Positions 8,773 through 19,093 of a DNA stretch of 55,649 nucleotides are shown piece by piece (positions within the stretch are counted from its first letter, which is position 1; each line of letters starts with the position of its first letter). The translations under genes and the position numbers were made by a program. Source of the stretch: Chloroflexi bacterium OHK40 (GTDB lineage Bacteria > Chloroflexota > Chloroflexia > Chloroflexales > Chloroflexaceae); NCBI GenBank assembly GCA_004367505.1, contig SFCB01000057.1, positions 1-55,649 of the forward strand, read 5' to 3'. Under the pieces are notes generated by a model, which was given only the letters and a program-made list of their open reading frames with translations, had not been told where the DNA came from and did not search any database.

Positions 8773-10293
8773 TCAAGAATGGAGCGAGCGCGTCGCCCGC
8801 ATGGCGAGAGCGATCAGCAAGCCACAGGCCAGTGCCACGACGCCGAAGAGGAAGGTTTCGCCGATCACCCGGGCGGCCACGTCCATCAGGAAGCGGGCTG
8901 GCTCGCTGGCAGCGAGCGGATCACCCGCCCCGGCCCGGCGCAGGGCATCCTGGCGCTGCACGCCCCACAGAGTGAGCACAGCCACCCCGACGGTCATCCC
9001 CACCAGGCGGAGAGCGATCACGATCGCGGACACAGCGCCCCGCCGGTCTTCCGGGGCAACCCGGATCACGGCATCGGCTGCGGGGGCCAGCACGAGCCCG
9101 AGCCCCGCGCCGGCTAGCACCATGTGGAGCACCATCACGGCGTAGGGCACATCCGCGCTCCAGCGGCTCATCAGCCCGAAGCCGGTGGCGGCCAGGCCGA
9201 GCCCACCGAGGGTTACCAGCCGATCGCCCAGGCGCCCGGCGAGAGCGCCGCCGGGAAAAGCGGCGGCGGCCATCGTCAGGGTGAGGGCCGAGAGGAGCCA
9301 GCCGGCGTCCCAGGCGGCCCGCCGCAACACGTCGGGGTCGGCGCTCTCGAAGAGCAGCAGGCGGGTGTTCACGAAGAGCGGCACGTTGGTGATCGCGAGG
9401 GCGAGCGCGAAGCCGAGCAGGGCGTTCACGGCGCAGGCTGCCGCCGCGCCTCGATCACGGAAGAGCGCCAGATCGACGAGCGGGTAGGTGGCGCGGCGCT
9501 CCCACCAGACGAAGGCGGCCAGGAGCGCGAGCGCGAGCAGCACGAGCGGTAGGGCATAGGGTGGCGGGCCGGCCCGCTCGCCGTAAAAGTCGCTGGCGCC
9601 GAGCTCGGCACCAGCGGCCAGGCCCAGGTTCAAGGCGGTGAGGCTGGCGCTGATCAGCAGCGCACCCTGCCAGTCGAAGCTACCAGGGGCGCGGCGCTGG
9701 GGCACATCACGCAGCGCCCACCAGGTGAGCGCCAGCGCCACGAGGCCGATCGGCAGGTTCACCCAGAAGAGCAGGCGCCAGTCGTCGAAGGCCCGCATCA
9801 GCACGCCGCCGTAGAGGTGGCCCACCATCCACCCCGCCGTGTCTACCGCGCCGATGAAGCCCAGTGCCGCCGCCCGCCCCGCTGGCGGAAAGATGTCGCT
9901 CACGAGCGCCATGCTCACCGGCACCATCGCCCCGGCCCCGAAGGCCTGCACCGCCCGCCCAAACACCAGCACCTCCAGGCCTGGCGCCGCAGCCACCACC
10001 ACCGAACCGGCGATGAAGACGCCCAGAGAGACGAGGTAGACCATCCGGCGGCCCAGCAGGTCCGACAACCGACCCATGAAGGTCATACTGATCGTATAGG
10101 CCAGCAGGTAGGCGCTCACCACCCAGGCCGCCCGGTTCAACTCGGTATCGAGCGAGACCCGCAGGTCGAGCATGATCTTCGGCAGTACGGCGCTGGCCAC
10201 GGTCAGATCTACCGCGCCCACGAAGATCGCGAGGGCGACGAGGCCGAGGGTGAACCGAGGGGAGACGCGGGATTGGGGAAGGCGCTGATCCAT
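8773..10293 (-). CDS. MFS transporter of the 14-TM DHA2 drug:proton antiporter type
   Basis: Predicted proton-coupled efflux protein, 506 aa, with about 14 hydrophobic helices. The first helix contains GAVDLTVASAVLPKIMLDL, resembling DHA2 motif D1. Motif A (GRLSDLLGRR) lies between helices 2 and 3, and a motif C-like GAVDTAGWMVG follows in helix 5. The substrate cannot be inferred. The region up to the preceding lipoprotein gene (10294-10478) holds a small hairpin CCACC...GGTGG but no clear promoter. Confidence 0.9.
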   Translation of the reverse strand: MDQRLPQSRVSPRFTLGLVALAIFVGAVDLTVASAVLPKIMLDLRVSLDTELNRAAWVVSAYLLAYTISMTFMGRLSDLLGRRMVYLVSLGVFIAGSVVVAAAPGLEVLVFGRAVQAFGAGAMVPVSMALVSDIFPPAGRAAALGFIGAVDTAGWMVGHLYGGVLMRAFDDWRLLFWVNLPIGLVALALTWWALRDVPQRRAPGSFDWQGALLISASLTALNLGLAAGAELGASDFYGERAGPPPYALPLVLLALALLAAFVWWERRATYPLVDLALFRDRGAAAACAVNALLGFALALAITNVPLFVNTRLLLFESADPDVLRRAAWDAGWLLSALTLTMAAAAFPGGALAGRLGDRLVTLGGLGLAATGFGLMSRWSADVPYAVMVLHMVLAGAGLGLVLAPAADAVIRVAPEDRRGAVSAIVIALRLVGMTVGVAVLTLWGVQRQDALRRAGAGDPLAASEPARFLMDVAARVIGETFLFGVVALACGLLIALAMRATRSLHS

Positions 10294-10478
10294 GCGTATC
10301 GCCAGAGTTCCTTCGCATGTCCGGCTGGATGGTGTCCATCAGCGGGGATGCGCGGAGAGTCCGCAGATCCTTTCGCACAAACACCGCCTGGACACGAACA
10401 AACCGGATTTGAGATCCACCATCACTCACGGTGGCCAGGCCATGGGCGCGGGAGCAGCGGCCCGCCGGGTGGCGTGCC

Positions 10479-11195
10479 TTAGCACACCACCGGCGCCCGC
10501 ACATCCACGGCCTTATCGTAATCGCTAAAAGTGATCGTCCAGGTGGTGGGCTCCTGGCCATCGGGGGCGGCATCGGTGAGGACGATGCGGCTCGCGCGCA
10601 TACTCGCCTGGTCGGCCCAGAGCTCCACGGCGACGGACCCCGCACCTACCAGACCACCACTGATCGGCTGGAGTTTCTCACCGGCGATCGTGCCACGCAG
10701 GTGGTAGTGGGGCCGCCCGTCGAGATCTTCAACGCCCACCAGGGCGATCTCGTCGAAGCCTTCCTGGAGCAAGAACTCGATGCCCCGGTCGGGTGCGAAG
10801 AGCACGGCCGGGTCGAAGGCGACGCCGGGCGCGAGGCACTGCCACTCGCGTGTGATCGGGTTGGTGAGGAACTGCTGGCCGCCGAGGGAAACGGTGCGCA
10901 ATTCGGCCACGGCGCCACCCAGGGTGACGTTCAGCACAGCCAGCACTCCATCGGGACGGGCGAGGTCACCCTCCATGCGGTTCAGCACGGTCAGGCCGCC
11001 GGCGTCGATGGCCACGGGCGCACCCGTGAGCTCAATGACGAAGTGGACGCTCTGGCTGGCCTGGGTGGCACGGCCCACGGCGGCGCTGATCTCGCGGGGG
11101 GTGGGCGTTGGGGTTGGCACGGGCGTCGGCTCGGCGGGGCGGCCACAGGCAGTGAGGAGCAGGGCGAGGAGCAGCGGAGCAACGATCTGGCGCAC
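10479..11195 (-). CDS. Lipoprotein, LppX/LprAFG-like
   Basis: A secreted lipoprotein of about 238 aa. The likely start is the GTG at 11195 (or 11201), with a GAGGTG ribosome-binding site, because it opens directly into a lipoprotein signal ending in LLTAC (Cys17). A Pro/Thr linker follows. The mature domain of about 200 residues has the alternating pattern and TWTITFSDYD ending of the LppX/LprG-type fold, a family that binds lipids or supports envelope assembly. The longer upstream reading frame is judged not to be translated. The specific function is unknown. Confidence 0.7.
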   Translation of the reverse strand: MRQIVAPLLLALLLTACGRPAEPTPVPTPTPTPREISAAVGRATQASQSVHFVIELTGAPVAIDAGGLTVLNRMEGDLARPDGVLAVLNVTLGGAVAELRTVSLGGQQFLTNPITREWQCLAPGVAFDPAVLFAPDRGIEFLLQEGFDEIALVGVEDLDGRPHYHLRGTIAGEKLQPISGGLVGAGSVAVELWADQASMRASRIVLTDAAPDGQEPTTWTITFSDYDKAVDVRAPVVC

Positions 11196-11414
11196 GTTCA
11201 CCTCAACCACGAAAGGCGCGAAGGGCAAAGGGCGCGAAGCCCACGAACACCATACCACGAACGAGCGAAGCCCACAACCGCGCCCGGCGTGGCCCGCAGG
11301 GCGGAGGCCACACCGGAGGATTACAGGGCACCGCAGTGGCAAGGGGCGATGTGTAAGGGCGCGAAGGGATCGGTGATCCCCTCGCGCCCGTGGTGGTCCT
11401 GGTGTTCCTGATGG

Positions 11415-14400
11415 CTACTGGTAATGTACCTGCACCGCCACCCAGTCGAGGGAGAAGTCGCGGGAGGTGTTGCGAGCCACGTTGATCACCCGAACGCGGA
11501 AGCTGGTGTTACTGAGCTCGCTGCTCGTCCAGGTGCGGCCCCAGGTATTGGTGGCGCCACCCAGGGTATACGTGGCCTCGCTGGTGCTCAGGGTACCCGT
11601 GGCGAGAGCACTCGTCCAACTGCTGCCGCCGTCCCAGGAGAGCTGGACGCAGATCCGAGGTGAGCCCGAGGTGCTGTCGGCGCGGGCATCGAGCCGCACC
11701 TCAATGCCGTTGATCGTCGCGCCGCCTGGCACGCTGATGTTATAGTCGCGGTAGATATGCTTATCCTTGCCGCTATTGGTGCAGTTGTTGTTCGTATTGG
11801 TGCCGCTGTTGGTATCCACCGCGAAGGCGCCGTCGTTGGCGTGGGCGTTGGCCGGGCTGCTCTCGTAGCCGTTGTTGTCGCCCGCACTGCTCGTAACGGC
11901 CGCATTGGCACTGGGGCTGAGCAGACCAGTGCTGGTCGCACCGGCCGGGGTAGTGGCGCTGGCGGTGTTGGAATAGGCTGAGTCGCCGCCGGTGTTGAAG
12001 GCGCGGACGCGGTAGCTGTAGCTGGTGCTGGCGCTGAGGCCCGTATTGCTATAGCTGGTAACATTCGCACCCACGGTAGCGATCTGAGCAAAGCTGGAGC
12101 AGCCGCTGCCCTGGCAACGCTCGATCTTGAAGCCGTCTTCGTTGCTGCTTGCGTCGGTCCAGCTCAGGTTGATCTGGCTACTGGATGCGGCCGTCGCGCT
12201 CAGGCTCGTTGGCGCGGCGGGCGGCGAGGGCGGCGGCGCGGCCTGGGCGCCGTCCACCACGAGGGCGAAGGGCTGGGGCCCCTGGGGCACATTGGCGCCG
12301 GAGATCGTTACCGTCCAACTGCTGCCAGCAGCAGGCGCCTGGATGTAGACGTTCTCGACGTTGTTGACGCTATCGGCGGTACCGTTAGGCGCCGACCAGC
12401 CACCAGAGAAGACGTTGCCCCGGTAGGTGGTGCTGCCACTGGTGACGGTGAGGTTGAGGTTGTTTACCAGATTGGTCGCGGCCGAAGCGGTAGAGGGGTA
12501 ATCGCTCCAGACGAGGGTCACCTTGAGAGGTGTACCGCCGACGGCGTTGTAGGTAGCGCTGAAAGTACCGCCGGTGCTGAGGCCGCTGGTATTGTCCACA
12601 TAGATCGCGCTGCCATCGGTGGCATTGACCAGGTTCACCCGGCCCCAGCCCTCGTGGACATTGGGGATGGGGTAGTCATTGTCGTTCACACCGTCATTGT
12701 TCTCGTCCAGCAGGTCTACGGCCGAGTTGATCAGCGTCGCCTTCACGAGTGCGGCGCTGGCGCTGTGGGAGTAGGCCTTCTGGTAGAAGTCGCGCACGAC
12801 GGTGGCGGCTCCAGCGGCAAGGGGGTTGGACATCGAGGTGCCGCCGAAGTACTTATAGTAGGCATTTCGCGGCATACCCCAGCCATCGGACTGATAGAGC
12901 CCGGTCTGGGGATTGGTGCTCCCGTCATAGCCCTGCTGGTAGAGGTCGGAGTACCAGGAGAGCACCCAGGTGCCGGGGGCCACCACATCGGGCTTGATGC
13001 GGCCATCGTCGGTGGGACCACGGGATGAGAAGGCGGCCATCTGCTCCGAGTTGCCCGCACTCAGGTCGTCGGCGATCGGGTTCGCGGTGAAGCCCCAGCG
13101 CTGGCGCGGCGTACCGAGCAAGTTCTGGCCACCCATCGAGCTACAGGTTTGCCCGTTCTGGTAGGCCGTATCGTTCGAGGTGTAGGTCAGACTGGTATCG
13201 CACTGGTAGTTGCCCTGGCGGTCATTCTCGCTAGCGCCGATCGTGATGACATTCTTGGCCGTGGCTGGGGCACCAATCGAGTCATTGTCCACCACACCGT
13301 CGGCGTTGGCATCGGCGCCGGAGTTCCCCGCCGAGAAGGTGATCGTCATCTGCGGGTTATCCCAGATGAAGTCATCGGTGGTAGCACTATTGGCGTTGTA
13401 GTCACCGGCCACCGCAGCACCCCAGGAGTTGGCATGCACGCGGGCGCCGGCGTTGTAGGCCTGCTGGAAGAGATTGTAGAGGTCATTCAGGCCGGTGAGG
13501 TAGTAATCATTCTGTAGACCGTAGAACGTCTTACAGAAGTTGGAGGTCACGACATAGTTCTCCACAGCCTGGAAGACGAGACGGGCTGCCGGAGCTACGC
13601 CGCGCCCAAAGCCGCCCGGGTCGCCACGGCTGAGCACTGAGCCAGCCACGTGGGTGCCGTGGCCGCTGTCCACATCAACCGCGCCATCATTGACGATCGA
13701 GGAGAAGCAGCTATCGGTGACGCCGGGGAAGTTCTGGATAGCGACGATATCGGTGGCGGCGATATCGCGGTGGGCGGTGGAGGCCGTACCGCCGCCGATC
13801 CCGGTGTCGGCCACGGCCGCGATCTGGGTCGAACCATCGTAGCCATTGGCATTGGCCGTGGCACCACCGATGATCGTGCCGCCGCCGTACTCATTGTGCG
13901 TCTCATTCAGGACGTAAGGCTCGATCCACGCGACATCCATGGACTGGGCGATCCGGTTGATGGTAGCCCGGTCCGCATTCACCACCAGACGCTCGGCGTC
14001 CACCTCGGCCAGTTCGGCGCCCGCCGCAGCGGCCGCTGCGGCCACCGCGGCGCGGTTGCCACCCCGCTCGATGTAGACGCTGACCAGTTGCTGGCCGGTG
14101 GTGGCGACCGCCGGGCTGATCGCGTAGAAGGGGTGGAAGAGGCCCACGTAGGCCGTGCCACTCACCCGGCGGACCTGCGCCGCCTGGGCGGCCGACATCC
14201 GCACCTTGAAGGCATTCTCCGGAATATAGTCCAGCAACTCGGCACCAGTGGCGGCTAGAGCCGCCTTCCAGGCGTCGGTCACCGGGCCGTCGGCCTGCAC
14301 GATGTAGTACCCCGGGCCTGTGCTGGGCGGGGCGCGGCGGGTGAGCCCGAGCGGCGTCGCGGCGATCTGGCCGGCGGCCGGGTTGAAGGTGATCGCGCGC

Positions 14401-14516
14401 AGCCTGATTGGCGCGCCACTCTGGGCCCGGGGCGCCGCCTGGGCGAAGGAGCCTCCGGCGACGGTAGCCACGAGGAGCAGGATCACGGCGAGCGCGGCAG
14501 TTCCTCGGAGACGCAT
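11415..14516 (-). CDS. Secreted subtilisin-like serine peptidase (S8) with fibronectin type III domain
   Basis: A large exported protease of 1033 aa. A signal peptide covers residues 1-27. A region of about 170 residues comes before the catalytic domain and resembles an inhibitor-like propeptide. The triad is Asp237 (AVADTGIGG), His286 (GHGTHVAG) and Ser561 (GGTSMSNP). A long insert between His and Ser contains several Asp/Asn-rich loops. A beta-rich domain follows, then a fibronectin type III domain (about residues 770-860), and a C-terminal beta-sandwich of about 170 residues with a jelly-roll look. Its own promoter and the neighbouring subtilase suggest a role in extracellular protein breakdown. 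Confidence 0.92.
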   Translation of the reverse strand: MRLRGTAALAVILLLVATVAGGSFAQAAPRAQSGAPIRLRAITFNPAAGQIAATPLGLTRRAPPSTGPGYYIVQADGPVTDAWKAALAATGAELLDYIPENAFKVRMSAAQAAQVRRVSGTAYVGLFHPFYAISPAVATTGQQLVSVYIERGGNRAAVAAAAAAAGAELAEVDAERLVVNADRATINRIAQSMDVAWIEPYVLNETHNEYGGGTIIGGATANANGYDGSTQIAAVADTGIGGGTASTAHRDIAATDIVAIQNFPGVTDSCFSSIVNDGAVDVDSGHGTHVAGSVLSRGDPGGFGRGVAPAARLVFQAVENYVVTSNFCKTFYGLQNDYYLTGLNDLYNLFQQAYNAGARVHANSWGAAVAGDYNANSATTDDFIWDNPQMTITFSAGNSGADANADGVVDNDSIGAPATAKNVITIGASENDRQGNYQCDTSLTYTSNDTAYQNGQTCSSMGGQNLLGTPRQRWGFTANPIADDLSAGNSEQMAAFSSRGPTDDGRIKPDVVAPGTWVLSWYSDLYQQGYDGSTNPQTGLYQSDGWGMPRNAYYKYFGGTSMSNPLAAGAATVVRDFYQKAYSHSASAALVKATLINSAVDLLDENNDGVNDNDYPIPNVHEGWGRVNLVNATDGSAIYVDNTSGLSTGGTFSATYNAVGGTPLKVTLVWSDYPSTASAATNLVNNLNLTVTSGSTTYRGNVFSGGWSAPNGTADSVNNVENVYIQAPAAGSSWTVTISGANVPQGPQPFALVVDGAQAAPPPSPPAAPTSLSATAASSSQINLSWTDASSNEDGFKIERCQGSGCSSFAQIATVGANVTSYSNTGLSASTSYSYRVRAFNTGGDSAYSNTASATTPAGATSTGLLSPSANAAVTSSAGDNNGYESSPANAHANDGAFAVDTNSGTNTNNNCTNSGKDKHIYRDYNISVPGGATINGIEVRLDARADSTSGSPRICVQLSWDGGSSWTSALATGTLSTSEATYTLGGATNTWGRTWTSSELSNTSFRVRVINVARNTSRDFSLDWVAVQVHYQ

Positions 14517-14667
14517 GGTGCGGACGTCCTTTCGCTACGGTTCCGGGCACAGCTGGCGCCAATCCGGCAGCCCGTTGCCGGCGCGCCGCAGGATACGGCA
14601 CGGCCCGCCTGGCGGCGTTGCCAGACGGCGATGGCGCTTCAACAGGGTGGGGACCTTACAGCCGGTT

Positions 14668-14696
14668 ATTATGCCAGATCGTGGCGCGCTTTACAA
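14668..14696 (-). promoter_or_regulatory. Probable sigma-70-type promoter of the 1033-aa subtilase
   Basis: On the minus strand a TTGTAA box (14691-14696) and a CATAAT box (14668-14673) are separated by exactly 17 bases. This would start transcription near 14660 and give a leader of about 145 bases before the start codon at 14516. Confidence 0.55.
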
Positions 14697-14712
14697 GCTT
14701 GACACATAGACA

Positions 14713-14743
14713 AGCCCCCCCGCCGCCGAGGGCGAGGGGGCTC
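14713..14743 (-). terminator. Hairpin terminator after the 713-aa subtilase
   Basis: The arms AGCCCCC and GGGGGCT enclose a GC-rich loop, 25 bases beyond the stop codon of the upstream minus-strand gene. On the minus strand the stem is followed by TTGTCT, a weak U tract. Confidence 0.65.
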
Positions 14744-14767
14744 GTTGGGAAGGAGCGACACCGGGTA

Positions 14768-16909
14768 TCAGCGCCTGATGATCGGAAGGAAGAGGAAAAA
14801 CTGGTCGAGGTCGATCACCAGCCGCGCGCTAGTGTTAGAACCCAGCACGGCCGAACTGCTCGGCGAGCTCAGGCTCACAATCAGCGCAGGGGCCGTCCCC
14901 ACCTCCGACTTCGCGATCGTCGCCGTCACCGACTTGCTCGTCTCGCTGGCCGCGAAGTTCACGGTGCCCGCCAGCAACTCCACGTCGGTCGCCAGATCGG
15001 CTTCGATGGTATAGCTGACACTGGCCGTTGAGCTCAGGCCGCCCTGGCGCGTCACGGTGAAGGCCACCTCGTAGTTGCTACCATTCTCGCTCACGCTGGC
15101 CGTGCCGATGTTGAGCAGCGAGGTACCGCTATCGATCACCGTGACGGTATGGGTGGTGGGGCCAGTCAGGGTGGCGCGCGGCGGTGTCCCGCCCGGCGTC
15201 CCAAGGGTGACGATGATCGTCTCAGCCGGCTCGGTGACGGAGTCGTTCACGAGGTTGAAGCTGATGTTCGCACTCGTGGCGCCGGCCGGGATGGTGAGGG
15301 TCCCGTTGGTGAGATCGTGGTCACTCCCGCCAGCGGTACCGCTCACGGTGTAGGGCACGCTGATGTTCTGGTTGCTCACCACACTCAGGCTGAGCGGGAT
15401 CGAGACCGTCCCGGTCGTCTCGCTGACAGTCTGGGCGGCCGAGCCGAGAGCGAGAGTGCGCACGCGGCGGGCTGCCTCTTCCACGGCGTTGCCCGCGTTG
15501 ACGATCCCCGCGCCGCAGGTGGAGGTACTGCAGTCGCTGTAGCCCGGGAAGGGTGTCACCGTATCCTGGAGGATGTCGAGCACCTCGGTGTTGCTCAGCC
15601 CCGGGTTCACGGAGAGCATGAGGCTCACGATCCCGGCGACGTGAGGCGAAGCCATACTGGTGCCGTTGTAGGCGGCGTAGCCGTCGGTGGTGGGCGAAGT
15701 GGTGCCGTTGCTCACCGTGGAGAGCACACCGGTATCGTAGAGCGGGCTATCACCGCCGGGAGCCGACAACTCCACCAGGGAGCCGAAGTTGGAGTAGCTG
15801 GCTTTATAGCCATCCTGGTCGGTCGCGGCGACAGTGATGACGTTGTTGCAGTTGCCCGGCTGGAAATTGGAGACGTTCTGGTCGCTATTGCCGGCTGCAA
15901 CGACCACCACGGCGCCGGTAGCAACGGCAGCGTTGATTGCGTCCTGCATGGTGATGCTACAGGAGCCGCCACCGCCGAGGCTCATATTGATCACCCGGGC
16001 GGGGTTGGGATTGTCGGGCACGCCGCTGACGCTCAGACCGGCGGCCCAACGCACGGCCGCGGCGATATCGTTCAGGGTGCCGCCACATTTACCGAGGCCA
16101 CGGAGGTGCAGGAGCCTGGAGGCCCAGTTCACACCTACTACGCCCTTGCCATTGTTGGCGCTGGCGCCGATCGTACCGGCGACGTGGGAGCCGTGCCAGG
16201 AGCTATCGGTGGGCACGCCGCAGCCGTCAGAGATCTCCACCCAATCGCCGGGGTCACTGGGATCGGGGTCGCGTCCATCATCGTCGTTGCCAACGAAAGG
16301 ATCCGACACAAAGTCGTAGCCACTATTGCCAGCGGGCGTCCGGCCCGCCAGGTCCTCGTGGTTGAGGAGGCCACCGGTATCGATCACGGCCACAACGAGG
16401 TTCGAGTTGCCGGTGGTGATATCCCAGGCGGGTGGCATGTTCACGCCGTAGTTGTTGGCCGGGTTCGAGGTACCCACGGGATTGACCGGCTGGAGGTGCC
16501 ACATCTCAGCGGCGTAGCGCGGGTCGCTGGGGATGAGGGCCGGGTACAAGCGAACGTTGGGCTCAGCGTAGGCCACGGACGGGCTGGTTGCCACCTGGGC
16601 GGCAAGCTGGGCGGCCTCGGCGGTGGTCATGGCTCGAGGCAGCTGGAGCACGTGCAGGTCGGGGGCGGGGCCAGCAGCCGCGTAGCTGAGGCTGAGGCCC
16701 GTCTCGGCGCTGAGCTGAGCGGCCACCTGATCGGGCTGGGCCTGGGATTGGGCGGCGAGATCGCCTCCGGGCCGCAGGCCAACAATGAGCTGGTCAACAA
16801 GATCGGCGGCGGGGGCGGTCTGACGGACGGGGCCGGCAGCGGCGGGGGCAACAAGGGCGAGGAGGAGGAGGGCGGCGAGAGCGATCAGCGGCACGCGAGT
16901 GCGAGACAT
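14768..16909 (-). CDS. Secreted subtilisin-like serine peptidase (S8) with Calx-beta-like domain
   Basis: An exported protease of 713 aa. A signal peptide ends near residue 26 (VAPAAAG). A propeptide-like domain of about 110 residues precedes the catalytic domain. The triad is Asp177 (AVIDTGG), His239 (HGSHVAG) and Ser418 (NGTSMASPHVAG). The C-terminal 230 residues contain one Calx-beta-like domain (about 490-590) and a second related half (about 600-700). The protein ends FLPIIRR, a hydrophobic-plus-basic tail. It is tandem with the 1033-aa subtilase but shares only the catalytic fold, so the pair is not a recent duplication. Confidence 0.92.
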   Translation of the reverse strand: MSRTRVPLIALAALLLLALVAPAAAGPVRQTAPAADLVDQLIVGLRPGGDLAAQSQAQPDQVAAQLSAETGLSLSYAAAGPAPDLHVLQLPRAMTTAEAAQLAAQVATSPSVAYAEPNVRLYPALIPSDPRYAAEMWHLQPVNPVGTSNPANNYGVNMPPAWDITTGNSNLVVAVIDTGGLLNHEDLAGRTPAGNSGYDFVSDPFVGNDDDGRDPDPSDPGDWVEISDGCGVPTDSSWHGSHVAGTIGASANNGKGVVGVNWASRLLHLRGLGKCGGTLNDIAAAVRWAAGLSVSGVPDNPNPARVINMSLGGGGSCSITMQDAINAAVATGAVVVVAAGNSDQNVSNFQPGNCNNVITVAATDQDGYKASYSNFGSLVELSAPGGDSPLYDTGVLSTVSNGTTSPTTDGYAAYNGTSMASPHVAGIVSLMLSVNPGLSNTEVLDILQDTVTPFPGYSDCSTSTCGAGIVNAGNAVEEAARRVRTLALGSAAQTVSETTGTVSIPLSLSVVSNQNISVPYTVSGTAGGSDHDLTNGTLTIPAGATSANISFNLVNDSVTEPAETIIVTLGTPGGTPPRATLTGPTTHTVTVIDSGTSLLNIGTASVSENGSNYEVAFTVTRQGGLSSTASVSYTIEADLATDVELLAGTVNFAASETSKSVTATIAKSEVGTAPALIVSLSSPSSSAVLGSNTSARLVIDLDQFFLFLPIIRR

Positions 16910-17222
16910 AGGGTTCCCCGTGGTTGGCTAGCGGCAACACGCTGACTCTTTGCGGCCTGAAGCGCTACCTGGTAGAACGGCGTAACGGGACTTTCTTGGC
17001 GGGCCGAGCGCCATGCTAACGTACGCGGGTAGGTTGCACCATGGGCCAGAAGGTGGAAAGGCTGCCCCAACCAGCGCGGCGCTCCTCAGGCCCGGCCCGC
17101 TGCCAGTCGGCCATGCCGGAGTAGCGTGCAGGGCGATAGATGGCTGACTTCTCGGCGCAACCGTCCCGCCTCACCGTTCTGGCACTCCCATACTGCTTAC
17201 CCTGCGGGCGCGGCACCCGTAT
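16910..17222. other. Intergenic region between subtilase and M3 peptidase genes
   Basis: These 313 bases lie upstream of the subtilase at 16909 and downstream of the M3 peptidase gene. A GGGGA site sits just before the subtilase start. No repeat, RNA gene or coding frame with convincing character is seen. Confidence 0.4.
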
Positions 17223-18935
17223 TCACGCGCCGCTGAAGCCATCGATCGTTGTCTCGATCAGCTCGACGGCCGCCTGCATCGTAGCAGTATCGAAGGCGAA
17301 TCGGGCGCCCGCTGCGGCGTAGAGCTCGGGCAGGGTCACCGTACCGCCCAGCGCCAGCGCGCGCCGGTAGGCCTGGACGGCAGCCTGCTGGTTGGCGAGG
17401 GCGGCGCGCCAGACCTGCACCGCCCCGAGCTGGGCAAGGCCGTACTCGACGTAGTAGAACGGGTAGCGGTAGATATGCTGCTTACGGTGCCAGCCTGTCG
17501 CCCGCTCGGCCTCCAACCCCGACCAGTCGATGGCGCCCATAAAGCGCGCCCAGAGCTTGTCCCAGGCGGCGTCGCAGGCGGCGGGATCGTCGGCATCGGC
17601 GGGATGGGTGTAGGCCCAGTGCTGAAAGCCGTCGACGACGGCCATATAGGGCCAGAAGAGCAGGATGCCCTCAAGATGCTCGACGCGAGCCCGGGCATAG
17701 CCAGCCTCATCATAGAAGCCGCCGTCGGCGCGGCGCAGATAAGGCGCGGCCAGCAACTCCATCGCCATCGAGGCGACCTCAGCGAACTCCACCGACACAT
17801 CACGCTGCTGATGGTAGGGCAGGTGCAGCGACTCGAACACGTGGAAGGCGTGCCCGGCCTCGTGGAGCAGCACCCGAATATCGGTAGGCAGGCCAACGGC
17901 ATTCATAAAGATGAATGGCCGCCGGGCTACAGGAAAGCTGGTGCAGAAGCCGCCAGGGGCTTTCCCCTTGCGGTTGTCCAGATCGAGCAGAGCCTCGCGG
18001 CGCATCGTGGCAAGATATGCGCCGAATGTCTCGTCCACGCGGCCCATCACGGCCTCGGTCCGCGCGGCGAGCTCGGCGCCGTCGGCGAATGGGCGGAGCG
18101 GCGCCGCGTCCGGCGGCTGAGCGTCGGTATCCCAGGGGCGCAGCCGATCGAGGCCGAGGCGGGCAGCGCGCCGGGCATAGACACGGGCCGCAGCGGGCAC
18201 CGCAGCGGCCTCGATCGCCTCATGGAAACGCAGACAGTCATCCGGCGTGTAGTCGAAGCGCTTCCGCAAGCGCCAGGCGTAAGCCCGATAGTCGGGCTCA
18301 CCGGCATTCGCCGCGATCTGCAAGCGGAGTGCGAGAAGCTGGCGCCAGATCTGGTTGATTGCCTCCCGATCGGCCAACTGGCGAGCCGCAGCCAGACGCC
18401 AGACCGCCTCGCGGGTAGCCCGGTCGGGATTCTGGAGCAGCGGCGCGGTCTGTGGGATGGTCAACTCGTGGCCGCCCCAGCTGATCGTCTGGGCGCCGAT
18501 GAGCCGGTTGTACTCGTTGCCAAGGCGGCGCTCCTCGGTTTCCAGCGGCAGGTTAGCCTCGCGGAAGAGCTCGGCCTCGGCGCGCAGGTTGCGCAGCGGC
18601 ACGGCGAAGCCAGCCGGTTCGAGGCCGCTCGCCAGTAAACGATCCTTGAGCTCCTGGTCGGCCGCCATAGCCTGCGGGTAGACGCCGGAGAGGAAGGCGT
18701 TAAAGCGAGCCTCAGCCGCTGCGTCGGTCGTGTCGCAGTTCGTGGCCAGCGAGAGCCGGGCGTAAGTTTCGGAGAGAAGCTCATCCAGCCGGGTCCAGTC
18801 CGCGAGCCATGCGTCGGCGGTGTCGGCACTGAGGGGCGCGGCGCGGAGGGCATCGAAGGCGGGACGCCACTGCTCCCAGGACCACTCGAGCGTCTCCAGA
18901 GCCGAACCGGGAAGGGATAGAGCGATCACGTGCAC
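17223..18935 (-). CDS. M3-family oligoendopeptidase (PepF-like)
   Basis: A cytosolic zinc metallopeptidase of 570 aa that degrades oligopeptides. The zinc motif HEAGH is at residues 358-362, inside LLHEAGHAFHVFES. The third ligand Glu is expected in the following helix (FAEVASMAMELLA). No signal peptide is present. The length matches the M3B group (about 560-600 aa). Together with the two secreted subtilases it could complete extracellular protein breakdown inside the cell, although it appears to be transcribed separately. Confidence 0.9.
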   Translation of the reverse strand: MHVIALSLPGSALETLEWSWEQWRPAFDALRAAPLSADTADAWLADWTRLDELLSETYARLSLATNCDTTDAAAEARFNAFLSGVYPQAMAADQELKDRLLASGLEPAGFAVPLRNLRAEAELFREANLPLETEERRLGNEYNRLIGAQTISWGGHELTIPQTAPLLQNPDRATREAVWRLAAARQLADREAINQIWRQLLALRLQIAANAGEPDYRAYAWRLRKRFDYTPDDCLRFHEAIEAAAVPAAARVYARRAARLGLDRLRPWDTDAQPPDAAPLRPFADGAELAARTEAVMGRVDETFGAYLATMRREALLDLDNRKGKAPGGFCTSFPVARRPFIFMNAVGLPTDIRVLLHEAGHAFHVFESLHLPYHQQRDVSVEFAEVASMAMELLAAPYLRRADGGFYDEAGYARARVEHLEGILLFWPYMAVVDGFQHWAYTHPADADDPAACDAAWDKLWARFMGAIDWSGLEAERATGWHRKQHIYRYPFYYVEYGLAQLGAVQVWRAALANQQAAVQAYRRALALGGTVTLPELYAAAGARFAFDTATMQAAVELIETTIDGFSGA

Positions 18936-19093
18936 ACCTTTCGGATCACACCAGCAGAGCCCGGGAAGTATAGCCGCACGGACTGGCCCGTGTCAACGGT
19001 GAGCCGTTGCACAGAAGCGCGCGGCGGGCTGGCGTGCAGGGAGATACGGCACGCCCCGCTCCCGTTGAGGCAGGGACAGTGAAGCATGGGCCG

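Noticed and set aside
14699-14704. TTGACA on the plus strand
   Set aside because: No -10 box follows at the right distance, and no plus-strand gene lies downstream.
16465-16485. GGGTTCGAGGTACCC, which resembles a tRNA T-arm
   Set aside because: It lies inside the subtilase coding sequence, and no cloverleaf can be built around it.
15149-16945. Plus-strand open frame of 598 codons
   Set aside because: It is antisense to the 713-aa subtilase, whose triad is intact. Its Gly/His/Val-rich composition is typical of an antisense frame.
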